Translations under genes and position numbers: made by a program
Source of the DNA: Prorocentrum cordatum
Lineage: Eukaryota > Sar > Dinophyceae > Prorocentrales > Prorocentraceae
Direction of reading: 5' to 3'
DNA length: 44,199 nt
Assembly (NCBI GenBank): GCA_963575745.1
Contig: CAUYUJ010021672.1
Location: 91,447 to 135,645 of the forward strand
Shown: in pieces, positions 1 to 11,451 of the stretch
Position numbering within the stretch: the first letter of the stretch is position 1
Layout: every line of letters starts with the position of its first letter
Notes under the pieces: generated by a model
Told to the model about the DNA's origin: nothing
Databases searched by the model: none
Seen by the model: only the letters and a program-made list of their open reading frames with translations

Positions 1-236
1 TCCAAGAGATGGGTGCTCGCAAACCATGGCCTGAAGCACGTGCGCGGTACAAGGGGGGGCAGGGGACGTTGTGAAAGCACAACAGTAATACTGATCACAA
101 CACTAAATATCCATAGTAACAATAGTAAGCATAGGAGTACGAATCTCAGTAACAGTCACACTCAGCACAAACATGAGCATACGACTAATACTTAAAGGAA
201 TGAGTACTAGGGATCGTAATACCACCATAAAAGGGG

Positions 237-267
<31 letters not shown>

Positions 268-1469
268 AGCCATGACATTTGCCGAGCCCCGCTGGCGTGT
301 GGGATGGTTGGCCTTCCCCCTTCCCCTTTTGCCCCTCCCCTAGGGCCTGAAATCCGATCAGGCTGGGGGGGGGGGCCAGGGGGTGCGGATGGGGTGTGAG
401 GGTTCGAGCTCCGAAACGCATCCCGGCGTCTCCAGAACCTCTCCAGGGACTACATAGCGCCACGACGGTCCAAGAGGGCCCAAACAAAGCGCCAAGACAA
501 TCCACATCCAGGGGGTCGGCCCGACGACGTCCTGCGCACTGGCATGCGGAGCGGGGTGCTGAGGAATTTCTGCGTGCTCCCAAGAAACATGTCTGGAGCA
601 CGTAGGATAGGGGGCTGGCGAGCCTCTTGGAGTTTCCTGGGGGCCTCCAGGGGGCGTCTTAGGTTCTCGGATGGGCGCCTCTGGGGCACCTGGGAAACTT
701 TTATGGCAATGTTGGGGCACAAGGCTCGGAACCGTCTTTCAGGTTGACGCAAAATCGGGTCCAGCCTCAATGGGGGGGATGCAATGGATCTGGTGCAATA
801 GATTTGTGGGATTGCAAAAGACCTGGGCCGTGCAACACGTTCCAGTGCGAATGTTTGTTGGTTGGGTTTTGCGCGTGCAATACGTAAGTTGGAATACAGT
901 GCGGTACAATTCTCTGGCGCAATAGATTTGCAATACGGTTGCCCCAAATCTATTGCATCACCCCCTTTCAACTGGACCCATTTTAGGGTCAACCAAAGTC
1001 TTGGAAGCCTGTGAAGTCGCCTTGGGGGCGTCTTGGGGCGTCGTTGCGCCCCTCGGGGTCCCCGTGGGGCTCCGTCGGAAGCCACCTGGGCCATCTTGGA
1101 GCGATGGTAAAGCCCTCTCAGGCCGTCCTGGGACTGTTCTGGGCCGTCTTGGGGGGCTCTGGCCGTCCTTACGCTCTCTCTTGTGGGTGGCTTGGGGCCC
1201 GCTCTGGTCTCTCTTGGGGGCCTCCTGGGGCCGTCTTGGGCTGCTTCCTTTTGTTTTCTCCTCCGCCGAGCCTGGGGGGCCACAGGGCGACGGGCCACGG
1301 GCAATGGAAGGCCGCGCGGCGGGCAGCGCGGGCCGCGGGGGGCCACCCGCGGCGCGCCCAGAGCGGCAGGCGCGTCAAGGGGCCAGCAGCAGCTGCGATG
1401 GAAGAGTCGCCGACGTCCGCAAGGCAGCCAACAGCTGTGGACGCAAGCGGTTGCCACGGAGTTATATCA
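1..1469. other. non-coding: GA run, TTGCA-type repeat, phased tract
   Basis: A GA dinucleotide run lies at 247-269. At 780-960 words such as GCAATAGATTTG and TTGCA recur, as in the satellite at 27840-28560. CTTGG-type words at helical spacing occupy about 1000-1255. 1260-1469 is GC-rich without recognisable coding. Confidence 0.6.
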
Positions 1470-1670
1470 GGGGGACGTAAGACCTGGGTGCGGGGGACTC
1501 GGAAATCCCCGACGAGGTCGTCAAAAAAATGACGAGGCCGAGCCTGCATTTTGACGAGGCCTCCCGCTGCAGACATCCCACGAAACTCCTACTCGTCAAA
1601 ATCCGAGTCGCGGTCGTCAAAAAACGATGGCGAACCCGAGTCCTGGCAAAACCGGGTCTTACGCTCCCCC
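1470..1670. mobile_element. small element with terminal inverted repeats
   Basis: GGGGGACGTAAGACCTGG at 1470 is mirrored by CCGGGTCTTACGCTCCCCC ending at 1670. Inside are several copies of CGTCAAAA and GACGAGG. No coding frame. Confidence 0.6.
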
Positions 1671-1679
1671 GATTGTAAT

Positions 1680-4110
1680 CGATAAACAGCTGACCGAGCG
1701 GGAAGAGGAGGACGCCCGAAACACGGGCGATGGCCTTGGTGAAGGACATCTGTTTTACGTATGTGTTGTTCATGCGCTTCCTCTGCTGTAAAATGTTGAA
1801 GCGCCGGGTGAACCAACATAAACGATTCGACAGGGCATCCAATGGCAAGATTGCGATAGTGTTGCATTGAAACTGATTGGGATATGCACAAATCAGGGAC
1901 AAAGACCGCCGTCCAACCGGCAACGTCCGAATACCGACAGCTTGTGGATAGTAATGGTATCATAAAACTCGTACCCATAGGTTGCCTGCTCATCTTCGTA
2001 AAGGCGACCTGGCTAATCTATCGCAGCTGCAAACTCAATGACATTCCGAATGGCATTGCTGCATCGTCCAACCTATTTTTTCTTCAACGAAAAACGGATT
2101 TCCGTGCACATGCAACCTGCGTGTGTCCATGGTCACATTTACACGACCTTCGATACTTACATGCGTTTCGATTGCGCTTGCCGTGTCATCCGGGTGCAGA
2201 AACCATGTTTCAAAAAGAACAACCAAATCATACCGAACATGTTTCAGGTCTTCGAACAAAGAACAATGGCAACCCAACAACTGTCTTACCATTCGAGTCC
2301 GGGTGTTCTCGACTGGGTTGCGCGAAACATAAGAGATACTCTCGAGAGGGTGCACCAGAGTAAAAGTCGAACATACATCGTGGGTATCACGAACCATGTT
2401 CTGCCGCAGTCGCATTCGCAACGTATGTCTCGGATCCCTTTCAAGCAGACCCTGCACCGATAGCTCAAAGTGTGGCCGCCAATGCTGTCATGCCAATACT
2501 TGTATCTGCTTGCGGACGACGCTAGGGCTCGACTCACTTTGTCGCAAACTTTTGGTTAAATAGTTTCCGCCCTCATCGTCGCACATCCGACCGTAGCATT
2601 CAAACGAGCCACCATACCCAGGAAGCGGGTACTGTTGGCGTGGTATCAAATCTGCACCCACGTGATTGTGATTGCCTTTGGTGAAGGACAGCTTGCCGAA
2701 CTCCCCATCGAACTGTCGCAGAAACAACTCCATCAACGTGATTCCAGAATGTGGCAAGCCAGTAACACACGCCATCTTTTGACGCTTCGTTCTCGTGGCA
2801 ACCTTTCTTCCAGGCTTTAATTTTCTTCCACCAGAGATTTGCCGCGCCACTTGCTGGCGTTTCACGTGGGACCGCCCGCCCCCCGCAAGAAACTGTGAAT
2901 TGAGAACCCTTGGGGCGTTTTGCCGAATCCGAGAAAAGCCGCCTACGCGCAGCAAGCTCGGGGCAAAGCTCGGGCTGACCTCGTAGCACAGGGAACTCGC
3001 GGCCCCAAACGAAGGGACCTTGATAACGAAATGGGACAGGGTAAACCAACACGCCAGCAACGCCACGACGTTGATAGTCAAACATGCGAATAGCCATAGA
3101 CCCAAACAGATCTTCCTTGCTATGGCTGGCCAGTCCAACTACGTTGGCTCCCTTGGAGCACTTGGCTGCACTTTTAACATTCACGTTTTACTCATGGACT
3201 AATGGGCGCGTAACCCCTGCCTCGTAATTTGAACGCAGGTTGTCCTGATTGCCGGCCAAAATCTTTGTAACTGCCGTAGCATTTTGACAAGCGAGGGCTT
3301 CCTTCCCGTTATTTACTTCTGTTCTGGCCTTCGCCTTTGGCTCTGCAGTCCGTGGCCACGTGGCCAACTTGAACGCACTTTAGCATGCGTATGGTGCTCC
3401 TCCTGCAATTCGTTAGTTGTATTGGCTGCGTCCATGTCGTCTTCGCCCCAGCCTTGGTCGTTACTTTAGCCTGTGTTACCATTTTGTCCAAATGTCACTA
3501 CTTGCCCTCTTCGTCATGTCCTTGGTAGATGGCTGCTTGCACAACGCGCTGTTTTTCCTCGCCCATTCCTCCGATGTCCATCGCATCGCGTGTTTTAGTG
3601 TTCGCATCCAATCGTTTTTGTCCGAACCCCGTCGTCGCATCTCAAAACTAACTGCATACGATTTGATCCTGATGACTTGAAACAACAATCGCCGAACCAC
3701 TCCCCGGCCCGACGTGTATCAGTATAACCTTTTCGAGCCGCTATGTGAACGGTACAGAAGTTCATACGATTTGGTCCACATCACAATCGTCTCTACCAGC
3801 ACATTCCACTGCTCGAATTTGGGCAAGTCTTGGTTGCCCGCGAGTCCTTGCTTTTGGGGTGGTGGTGGAGGTATTTTGTCCTCGCGTCACGATTCGCTTG
3901 CAAGCCAGCTTAACGAATTCGTGGTCACCTTGATTGTACGCGATCAAGCAGTTTATTCCGAAGCTGGCAAAGTTATATTCAATGAGTTCGTGCCGATCTG
4001 TAGGTGCTGCTATACCTGCTATCGTTGTCAGGTTGTCGCCCCGCGACCATGCAACATTGCCAAAACGATCTTGCCGGAGCCAGGGCGCTGCTTTACAGTA
4101 GGCGGTCAAC
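1680..4110 (-). pseudogene. decayed retrotransposon (gag zinc-knuckle remnant)
   Basis: AT-richer than its surroundings, with broken coding-like stretches on the minus strand. At 3385-3345 CVQVGHVATDC matches the second half of a gag CCHC knuckle, and the missing first Cys is recovered in another frame (TGC at 3385-3383), so at least one frameshift is present. FGKLSFTKGNHNHVG near 2690 recalls Ty1/copia reverse transcriptase surroundings. No complete pol motif, LTR or intact frame was found, so family and borders are tentative. Confidence 0.4.
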
Positions 4111-4199
4111 GCTGGAAGTGCACACGCCGCCTGACGTCGGTTATAGTTGTTGAACCAAGCGCCGGCGGTTGCCCAGTAATCTGGTGTCCTTCGTTGAAC

Positions 4200-4800
4200 T
4201 GAACCACCCTCCCTTCCGCCCCCTCCTTTGTCTCCTCCTCCTCCTCCTCCTCCTCCTTCCCCTCCTCCTCCTCCTCCTCCTCCTCCTCCTCCTCCTCTTC
4301 GTCCTCGTCCTCGCCCTCCCTCCTTCCCTCCCTCCCTGCCTCCCTCCCTGTCTCCCCCCCTCCGTTTCCCTTAGTCCTCCCCCCCCCCCATCCCTCCCTC
4401 CCCTCTCCCCCCTCCTCCGCCCCACTCCCCCGATCCCGTTCCCCCCCCCCCCCCCCCACAAACGCCACGCCGCCCGCGCCGCGACGGGGCGCGCCTCCGA
4501 GGGGCGCTGCTGCGCAGCGGCGGGGTGGGGCGGCTGCGGGCGCGCCAGGGCGCCCCGCGCGCGTCCCGCCGCGCCCGCGCGCGCGCCCGGAGCAGCTGGC
4601 CCTCTGGCGGCACGCCGTGGGGCTGCGCTCCGCTGTGGCCGGCTGCGGCCCCGTAGAGGCGGAGGCTGGGGGCCGCCGTGGGCGGTCGGAGGCCGCCGGT
4701 GCGTCGTCGTGGTCGTCGTCGTCGTCGTCGTCTTCGTGTCGTCGACGGCTCGTCACCGCGGTGATGGTGGTGGTGGTCGTCGTCGTCGTCGCCGTCGTTT
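4200..4800. repeat. pyrimidine-rich low complexity
   Basis: CTC/CCT trinucleotide runs at 4222-4310, poly-C near 4441-4457, a GC-rich stretch at 4460-4690, then TCG/GTC and GGT runs at 4700-4795. Long open frames here are homopolymer artefacts. Confidence 0.85.
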
Positions 4801-4866
4801 TCGGCTTCTCCTTTTCAGACGGCAGAAAAATCCACCCCGATAGCAACCACCCGGGCACGCGAAGCA

Positions 4867-4950
4867 GTTTAGTAAACGCACCCCAAAAAAATCAAACGGG
4901 GCAGGGCTGTTTAGTAAACGCCCAGGTCCGTTGAGTAAGCGCCAATTGTC
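4867..4950. repeat. GTTTAGTAAACG repeat, copy 1
   Basis: Three variants of the palindrome-centred word GTTTAGTAAACG, the last reading GTTGAGTAAGCG. The block GGGCAGGGCTGTTTAGTAAA is shared with 34892-34946. Confidence 0.75.
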
Positions 4951-4977
4951 CGGTCCGGGTGGGTTTTCCTCCCTTAA

Positions 4978-5339
4978 TTTTTCTTCTTCTTCTTCTTCTT
5001 TTTATTTTTCTTCTTCTTCTTCTGCTTACGCGTCTTCAGAATACGGGTGGCTATTCTGATTCTTCTCCTTATTCCTCTTCGTCGTTCTCCTCATCCGCGT
5101 CCCATCACCCTCCAAGTCCCGCCAGCCCTCTGGGCGATAGGAATTCTAACGAGGGTCTCTTTCCTCTTCTACGACCCTTTTTCCCTTCGGGGAGGGGAGC
5201 CCTCCCCCTCCCCCCTGTGGGTTTTTGTTGGGAGGGGGCCCGATGTGTCAGAGGGTTCTTTTTCGGTCCCTGGGACGGTCACTTTTTGACACTGGCCCCC
5301 GAGGGCGGGAGCTACATCGAAGACCCCCCCCCTTTTGAC
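4978..5339. other. TTC run and unclassified DNA
   Basis: TTC/CTT run at 4978-5023. The rest is GC-rich and shows no recognisable gene. Confidence 0.6.
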
Positions 5340-5640
5340 CGACCGCTTCCAAGATAGCCCCCAGAGGCCCCCCCCAGGGCTCCCAAAAATCCCCCATGAG
5401 GGCTCCAAGGGCGCCCCAAAAGGTTCCAAGAGGCCTCCAAAAAAGGCACCCGAGAGGCGCCCAGGAGGCCCCCGAGCGGCCTCAGAAAACCCAGTGTGAC
5501 CTCCAAGTTGACTCAAGATAGCCCAAGCTGGTTCAAGATGGTTCCCAAAATGCCACAGAAAACTCCAATCCCGTTCCGAGACGGCTCGATATGGCCTCGG
5601 GGCCCCCACTCAGGCGCCAGGAAGCGAAACATCTCCTCTT
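5340..5640. repeat. phased CCAAG tract
   Basis: CCAAG/CCAAA words at about helical spacing. It is an eroded member of the tract family described at 24400-24620. Confidence 0.65.
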
Positions 5641-6020
5641 CACTCTCTTGGTCCTCCTCATCCTCGTCCTCGTTCTCCACGTTCTGTTCCTCTTGCCTCC
5701 CTCCTCCTCCTCCTCTTCCTCCTCCTGCTCGTGCTCCTCCTCCTCCTGCTCCTCTTCATCCTCCTCCTCCTCGTCCTCCTCTCCTCCTCCTCGTTCTCCC
5801 CTTCCCCCCCCCGCTCCTCCTCCTCCTCCTCCTCCTCCTCCTCCTCCTCCTCCTCCTCCTCCTCCTCCTCCTCCTCCTCCTCCTCCTCCTCTCCTCCCCC
5901 TCTCCTCCTCCTCCTCCTCCTCCTCCTCCTCCTCCTCCTCCTCCTCCTCCTCCTCCTCCTCCTCCTCCTCCTCCTCCTCCTCCTCCTCCTCCTTCTGTTC
6001 GCCCCCCCCCCCCCCCCCCC
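5641..6020. repeat. CCT trinucleotide microsatellite
   Basis: Imperfect from 5641, nearly pure CCT/CTC from about 5817 to 5990, then a poly-C run at 6001-6020. Open frames giving poly-Ser, poly-Pro, poly-Leu, poly-Glu or poly-Gly are artefacts. Confidence 0.95.
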
Positions 6021-6104
6021 GCGCGGGCCCGGATATGGCCCCGACACGCCGTCCAGGCCGGCCTCCGTCGCTGCGTGTCTCTTCGTCTCTCCCGCCGCCA
6101 GCTC

Positions 6105-6510
6105 TCATGGGCATCGTTTCTGGATGGTCTGGTGGGGATTTTTGCCCCGCGGGCGCACGAAACGATTTGGGCGCCGAGCAAGCAAGACAGCGTTTGCAAC
6201 CTGCAAAAGCAAAAACAGGACGAGAGCAGCAAAACCCAGCGTGGGGCGAAGTACTCAGTGCGGCACGTATACGAAGAAAACGGCAGGCGGGGGAGGTAAT
6301 ACAGAAGTACTGCCGGGCCCGCGAAGATGCCGCCTGCGGAGAGCGAGACGAAGGCGGTGGCACGTAGCCCAGGAGCAAGAGCCAACCTTGCCGTACTGGT
6401 AGAACTTGATGCGTGCGCGAGCACCACGAGCGGGACGCGAATGCAGCCAAAATGGCGCGAGAATAACGAGGGCCGGTCGGATTGGTGGGTACGCGACGCT
6501 TCAAGAATTC
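6105..6510. repeat. dispersed repeat sharing TTTCTGGATGG, copy 1
   Basis: GGGCATCGTTTCTGGATGG and CTGGTGGGGAT recur at 40310-40345. Near the right end TACGCGACGCTTCAAGAATT resembles TACGCGAAATATCAAGAATT at 40409. The middle is longer here than in the other copy. Confidence 0.55.
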
Positions 6511-6955
6511 CTATCCTATTTCCCTTTTTCTTCCCCCCTTCTTGCCCCTCCTCTTCGTCCTCCTCGTCCTACTCGTCGGTATCCTCCTCGTCCTTGCCTC
6601 GTGCTCCTCCTTAGCATACTGTTTCTCCCGGGCCTCCTCTCCTCGTCCTGCTCGTTTTCGCTCCATCTCAGCCTCCTCATCCTCGTCCATTCTGTCCCGC
6701 CCCCTTGGCTCATCTATCCGTCCCTCCCAAGATGGGGGCCTCCAGCCCGCATGAGGAAGCAACATGTGAAGGGGCGGCATCAGCCCTCCCCCTCCGCACG
6801 CACTGCCAGCATCACCCCCGCTCGCCCCACAAGGGCTCTAATATGCTCTGCTCACACGTCGACTTGATGGCCAAAGCTCAGCAGCCCTGGGGGCCGACGG
6901 CACATTGCGTAGCCCTCGAGATAATAACGATGAGACAAATCTGGCCGGAAGCGAA
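6511..6955. other. pyrimidine-rich and unclassified DNA
   Basis: CTC/TCC-rich to about 6700, then unremarkable sequence. No gene seen. Confidence 0.5.
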
Positions 6956-7022
6956 GGTCGAGGATCGAGGATCGAGGATCGAGGGTCGAGGATCGAGGAT
7001 CAAGGAGCAAGGGTCGAGGAGC
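6956..7022. repeat. GATCGAG minisatellite
   Basis: About eight tandem copies of GATCGAG and its variants (GGTCGAG, GATCAAG). Confidence 0.85.
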
Positions 7023-7137
7023 GGGGGGGGCGCAACGCTGGGAGGGCACGGGCGGCGGGAAGACCGGCGGGGGAGCAGGGAAGGAGGAGAAAGATTCGCA
7101 ATTCTTGTGCTGACGCACTGCTGCGCTGGCAATCGGT

Positions 7138-7370
7138 GAAGTCGCTGGCTTGGTCTGCGCGTTCGGTGGTATCTCATGGGAGCCTCCCGTACCATCTTGT
7201 TGGCTCTTGCGAAATCGACGCTAGTCGACGCTAATCGACGCTAAATCGGCGCTATCTCATCGACTCCCGGACGCTAATCGACGCTAGTCGACGCTGAAGA
7301 TGGAATTCAGAGGGTACACCAGGCTCCCATGATTTGCTACCGAAGTCGCTGGCTTGATCTGCGCGCGTCT
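7138..7370. repeat. paired repeat around CGACGCTA cluster
   Basis: GAAGTCGCTGGCTTG followed by TCTGCGCG occurs at 7138 and 7342. Between them CGACGCTA/TCGACGCTAA words occur at least six times (7216-7294). Confidence 0.7.
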
Positions 7371-8390
7371 CCCCTCAGAGACGGTCGATTGAAAGATGTA
7401 CTCTGGTGTCTGTGGGGCTTTGACGACCAGAGGGACTTTGGAAAAATCATCCCAACTGCTAGCTCTTCGAGCGATTGCCGTCCCCAATTCACCAAAAGCA
7501 CGTCAGCTACACCTACCCAAAACCATGTGAAACGCTATCTACTGTAAGACCATGGCTGAGCGGAAAAACTGTCAGCTGCTACGATCACTCGACGTCACCA
7601 CTCCGTGTTTCGACACGTGCGCGAGTAGAACATTGTGGCAAGCGAGGGGATGAAACCAATTTGCGAATCGAGACAGAGACGGGGCGTTCACGACATCAAT
7701 CAAATCACACCGTATAGAGACACTCTGGGCGGCTTTGATAAGAGAACCCTAAGACCCGCAATCGTGCCTTCAGCACGTCTTGGAGTGCCCCAAGACTCAT
7801 ACAGGAATGAGTGTTAGAAGAGTTGTCGGAAATTCAGAAGTGCACAAGCTACCACTTTGTTGTATTTCCCGTGCTCTTCGTCGCTCTTTGGCGTTTCCCG
7901 CATGGGCCTCGGGGAAGCCAGATCCGCCCAATCTGACTCCAACATCCCCCACTAACCTTCCAAACAAACCCCGCTCATACAAGCTCAATCGGTAGCCCAT
8001 CTCTCAGGGGCCTCTCGGAGCGTCTTGGCGGCCCCGGGGGCCGGCCCCACATGCCAATACGATTTGAACCGCTGCAACCACTTGCCCCCCAGACGATGCA
8101 GGCACGCAGAGGTTCTCGCTCGTGCGCCGAAACGTTGGCTGGCGCCCGTCTGGTCGGCGCCCCTGGGCGCCTCGTGGGCGCCCCGCGCTGGGTGGGCCGT
8201 GGCGAGGCTCCGCCCAGCGCCAGCCCGTGAGCGCCCGGTGGCCGCCGCGTGCGCTGGCCGGGCTGTGCCGAGGTCTCGCCCGGTGCCCGCCCGTGGCCGC
8301 CCGTCGGCGCCCCGCGGCCGCCTCGTGCGCTGGGCGGGCGGCCACACGGCCTGCGCCACAGCCTGCACCACACGGCTCACACCATAGAGG
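7371..8390. other. unclassified DNA, GC-rich at 8100-8350
   Basis: No gene, RNA or clear repeat seen. The 8100-8350 part is open in several frames because of its GC content, but shows no family signature. Confidence 0.4.
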
Positions 8391-8640
8391 TTCTGCCGCA
8401 CAGCACTCACGACGTAGCTTGCACCCCGATCAGAGCTTGCACGACGCTCATATCTGACACCACATAGCCTACACCCATGTTGCACCGCGCAACTGACACC
8501 ACATTGCTTACATCACGTAGCTTGCACCAAACATCTTACACCGGATACATTGCAGCACGCACCTTGCACCACTTATCTGGCACCACATACACGTCATCAC
8601 GTATGTCGCCCAATAGCTTCCACCACATAGCTAATCCCAT
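8391..8640. repeat. degenerate TTGCACCACATAGC repeat
   Basis: Words of the type TTGCACCAC, ACATAGC and TTACACC recur every 15-25 bp. It is related to the array at 27840-28560. Confidence 0.65.
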
Positions 8641-8739
8641 TCCACATCCACAGTGCAATGACTGTCTGTTCCACGCCGACAAATATCTCTGGACCCTGGA
8701 CCATCCAAGACTGGAAGGCTGCTCCACATGCCCCAAAGA

Positions 8740-9620
8740 CTCGCCCAAGAAATCAAAGGCCCAAAGACGGGCCCAGGGAGCTCCGAGGAGGCTCCCAAGG
8801 GAGGCCCTAAAGGCTGAACTCAAACTGAAATGTGGAGCCATCCACCCTAACGTGGCCGCCCGAGACAACCAGCAGGCCGCCGAGAGGCAGGCAGCCCAAG
8901 AGCCCCCAAAGATCGCCCAAGAGGCCTCCAGGATGGCCCCCAGAGTGGGCCCCAAGACGGCTCAACAGGCCTCCAAGACGCCCAAGATGGCCTCGAAGAC
9001 GGCCTTGGAGCACCCCACGGGGGTCCCAAGTCGGCCCAGAGAGGCACCCAAGACGGCTTCCGACGGCGCCAGACGGTCCAGGAGCCCACCAAGACGGCCC
9101 AATATGGCCTCAAGATGGCCACAGACAGCCCAAGAGGTCCCCAAGAGGCCTCCAAGACGGCCCAAGAGGCCTCCAAGGGGACCTCCAGGAGGGCCTGAAG
9201 AGGCCAAAATCATTCATTATCCTTGGATGTTTGAAGGATTTTGGAATGTGCTTCGTGACGGCCTTCCGACGGCCCGAGAAGGCCCACGACTCCCCAAAGA
9301 TCGCCCAAGGGGCCTCCAGGATTTGGATGGCCCCAGAACGCCCCAAGAGGCCCCAAGAGGGCCCAATGGGGCCCCCAAGACGCCCAAGATGGCCTCCGAG
9401 AAGGCGCTGGAGCACCCCAAGAGGGCCCCAAGTCGGCCGGAGAGGCCCCCAAGACTGCTTCCGACGGCGTCAGACTGGTCATGAATACCTTAAGACGGCC
9501 ACAGAGGCCCCTGAGAAAAGCCCCCGAGAGGCCCACGGAGGCCCCCAAGATGTCTCCAAAAGGCTCCCAGGAAGCTCCCAGCAGGCCCTAAGAGTGCTCC
9601 TAGAGGCTCCCAAGATGCCA
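8740..9620. repeat. phased CCAAG tract with core
   Basis: CCAAGA words spaced 10-11 bp (for example starting at 9130, 9141, 9152, 9162 and 9173). The AT-richer core at 9205-9280 aligns with the other cores. ORFs of the PKRPPR type over it are composition artefacts. Confidence 0.8.
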
Positions 9621-9671
9621 CTCCTCCTCCTCCTCCTCCTCCTCCCTCCTCTTCCTCCTCCTCCCCCTCCT

Positions 9672-9767
9672 CCTGATCTTCCCCGCCATCCTCCCCCAAG
9701 TGTTCCCCGAATGGCTTCCAGAACGGTCGGGGGAACACATGGTCCGATCGCTTGGCAGAGCTCTTGC
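9672..9767 (-). repeat. VFP-W-FGEH coding-like repeat, copy 1
   Basis: Reads DHVFPRPFWKPFGEHLGEDG and an acidic tail. It matches copies at 22975-23043 and 23145-23231. Confidence 0.6.
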
Positions 9768-9942
9768 CACAACGCTCGGCCACATGGGCGATTCCAAAGA
9801 CAGGGGGCGGCGGTGATTCGCTTTCGGCGTCTCCGATAGATATCGTGGACCCGATCCGACCCCAACAAACCTCATTGTGACCCGACGGGTGGACCTATGG
9901 GTACGGCCTGTAAGACCACGTAGTAAACGAGGCAACGGATAA

Positions 9943-10093
9943 GTCGGGCATGTCCCCGTACAGGCGGAATTGGGAGGAAAAAGAAAAATGGTAAAAAAAC
10001 ATGTATAACATCAACAACAGTCGAAATATCGTCCCCATACGATGTGCTCTTCACTATGTTTGAATATTCCTCCTGAGGAGGGACGTGCCCGAC
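9943..10093. mobile_element. MITE-like element GTCGGGCATG, copy 1
   Basis: GTCGGGCATGTCCC at the left end is mirrored by GGGACGTGCCCGAC at the right. The internal sequence ATATCGTCCCCATAC corresponds to GATCGTCCCCATGC in the copy at 43704-43833. Confidence 0.8.
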
Positions 10094-10289
10094 TTAAGGC
10101 AAGGGCCACGTGCAACGGGGGCACGCCACGGGGCACGAGACCCTTGGCACTGGCGGCCGATCTCGGGCGTGACACCTTGCAGATGGGCCCCCCAGCTCGT
10201 GCGAACACACAGAGGGACGTCACGGACCCGCCGTCTTGTGACAGCCACGGCTGGCTCCCTCAGCATCGGGTACGTACAGTCAACCAGGA

Positions 10290-10440
10290 TAGTAAACATG
10301 CGCGACAAGGATGCAAGGGCCTTGGACGCCCACCTCGAGGCGTTTCGAGCGGGGCGCGGCCAACGAAGGTGGCCAAGGATGGACCCCGGAGGCAAGGCTG
10401 CCAGGGCACCCCTTGGGAAGGCCGCCCATCCTGAACTATG
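10290..10440. repeat. dispersed 150-bp repeat, copy 1
   Basis: Shares GATGCAAGGGYCTTGGACGC, TCGAGCGGGGCGCGGCCA and AAGGATGGACC with 19855-20005. In one plus-strand frame both read DARxLDAHxEAxRAGRGQR. Confidence 0.75.
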
Positions 10441-10919
10441 CGGGCTGACTGCGTGCACGCAGGAGCGGCCCTGGGCGAGGGGTGACCTCTGGTGCGCAGC
10501 CCTCGGGGTGAGCGCGTGGGCCGCATGGGAGGCCAAGACCCGAGCGCACAGGCCGCTGCCGTCGCAGCGAACCAATGTCGGCGGCGACGATGGGGGCGAA
10601 CGGCCCGGGGGCGGGCAGTGCACGTATTCGTCCGTGAGCCTGGTCGAAGACATAGGATCATCGGCACCCCTGGATACGTGTATTGCTCCCCCCTCGGCTA
10701 TTCGCCCCTATCGTCGCCTCCGACAATGGGGGGCGACAACTGGGGGGGAGAAAGGTGCACTCTTCGGACCCCAGGCGCCTCCTCTGGGCCCCGAAAGGGC
10801 CACTTTTCTGCAGCCCTCGCTGCCCCCCTATGTCTCACCCCCCCCATTACGCGTGGCCCAAGGGCCCGCACCAGAGGTCACCCCGGCGAACGGTCGCTCG
10901 CTCGCATGGCGGGCAACCG
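10441..10919. other. 3' flank of PRODH
   Basis: Mostly unclassified. 10740-10850 (GGGCCCCGAAAGGGCC and neighbours) is related, inverted, to 13780-13925 inside PRODH intron 3. No terminator or polyadenylation signal is recognisable. Confidence 0.5.
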
Positions 10920-11451
10920 TCAGAATCGCAGCACCCGCCGGCGCAGCTCCCTGGCGATCATGGCGCGTTCCTCCTGCACGCTGGCGGAGCCCAGGATGGC
11001 GGAGTTTTCCTGGGTCCGCCGGATCAGGTACGGCATGACCTCGGCGATCGGGCCGTAGGGCACGTACTTGTAGGCCTTGTAGCCGTTCTTGCCAAGCGTG
11101 AAGGTCAGGTTGTCGGCCATGCCCAGAAGCTGCCCGAAGTAGACGTTGCCTCTGTCGATGCCCAGCTCAGCACAGCGGCGCAGCGTGTGCTCTACGGAGC
11201 CTCGGTTGTGCGAGGCGACGAGGACCTCGGCGGCAGCTTTGGGCCCGCAGGCCGCGCTGTGCTCCAGGATGGCGTCGATGACGGCGTGGAAGTTCTCCTC
11301 GGTGGCCGCGTAGTCCTCACAGATCGGGGATTCGACGCCCCTCTTCCTCGCCTTCTCCCGCTCTGACACCATGTAGGCGCCACGGACCACCTTGGCGCCG
11401 AAGCGCCAACCCTCCCTTCGGGACCGCTCCAGATCTGCCGACCGCTCGGGC
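10920..11451 (-). CDS. PRODH: PRODH exon 6 (C-terminal catalytic half)
   Basis: The acceptor is CCCAGAG at 11452-11458 and the exon opens with G completing a Pro codon. It encodes the barrel strands with GAKVVRGAYM, VASHN, FGQLLGM, YKYVPYGP and RRTQEN, and ends in a TGA at 10920-10922. The matching donor at 12786-12785 is GT. Confidence 0.95.

Noticed and set aside
5641-6020. Long frames rich in Ser, Pro, Leu, Glu, Arg or Gly
   Set aside because: A CCT microsatellite is open in all frames; the protein is an artefact.
8740-9620. Pro/Arg/Lys-rich 335-codon frames
   Set aside because: They arise from the 10-11-bp CCAAG words; length is due to the lack of stops in such DNA, and the opposite strand is open too.
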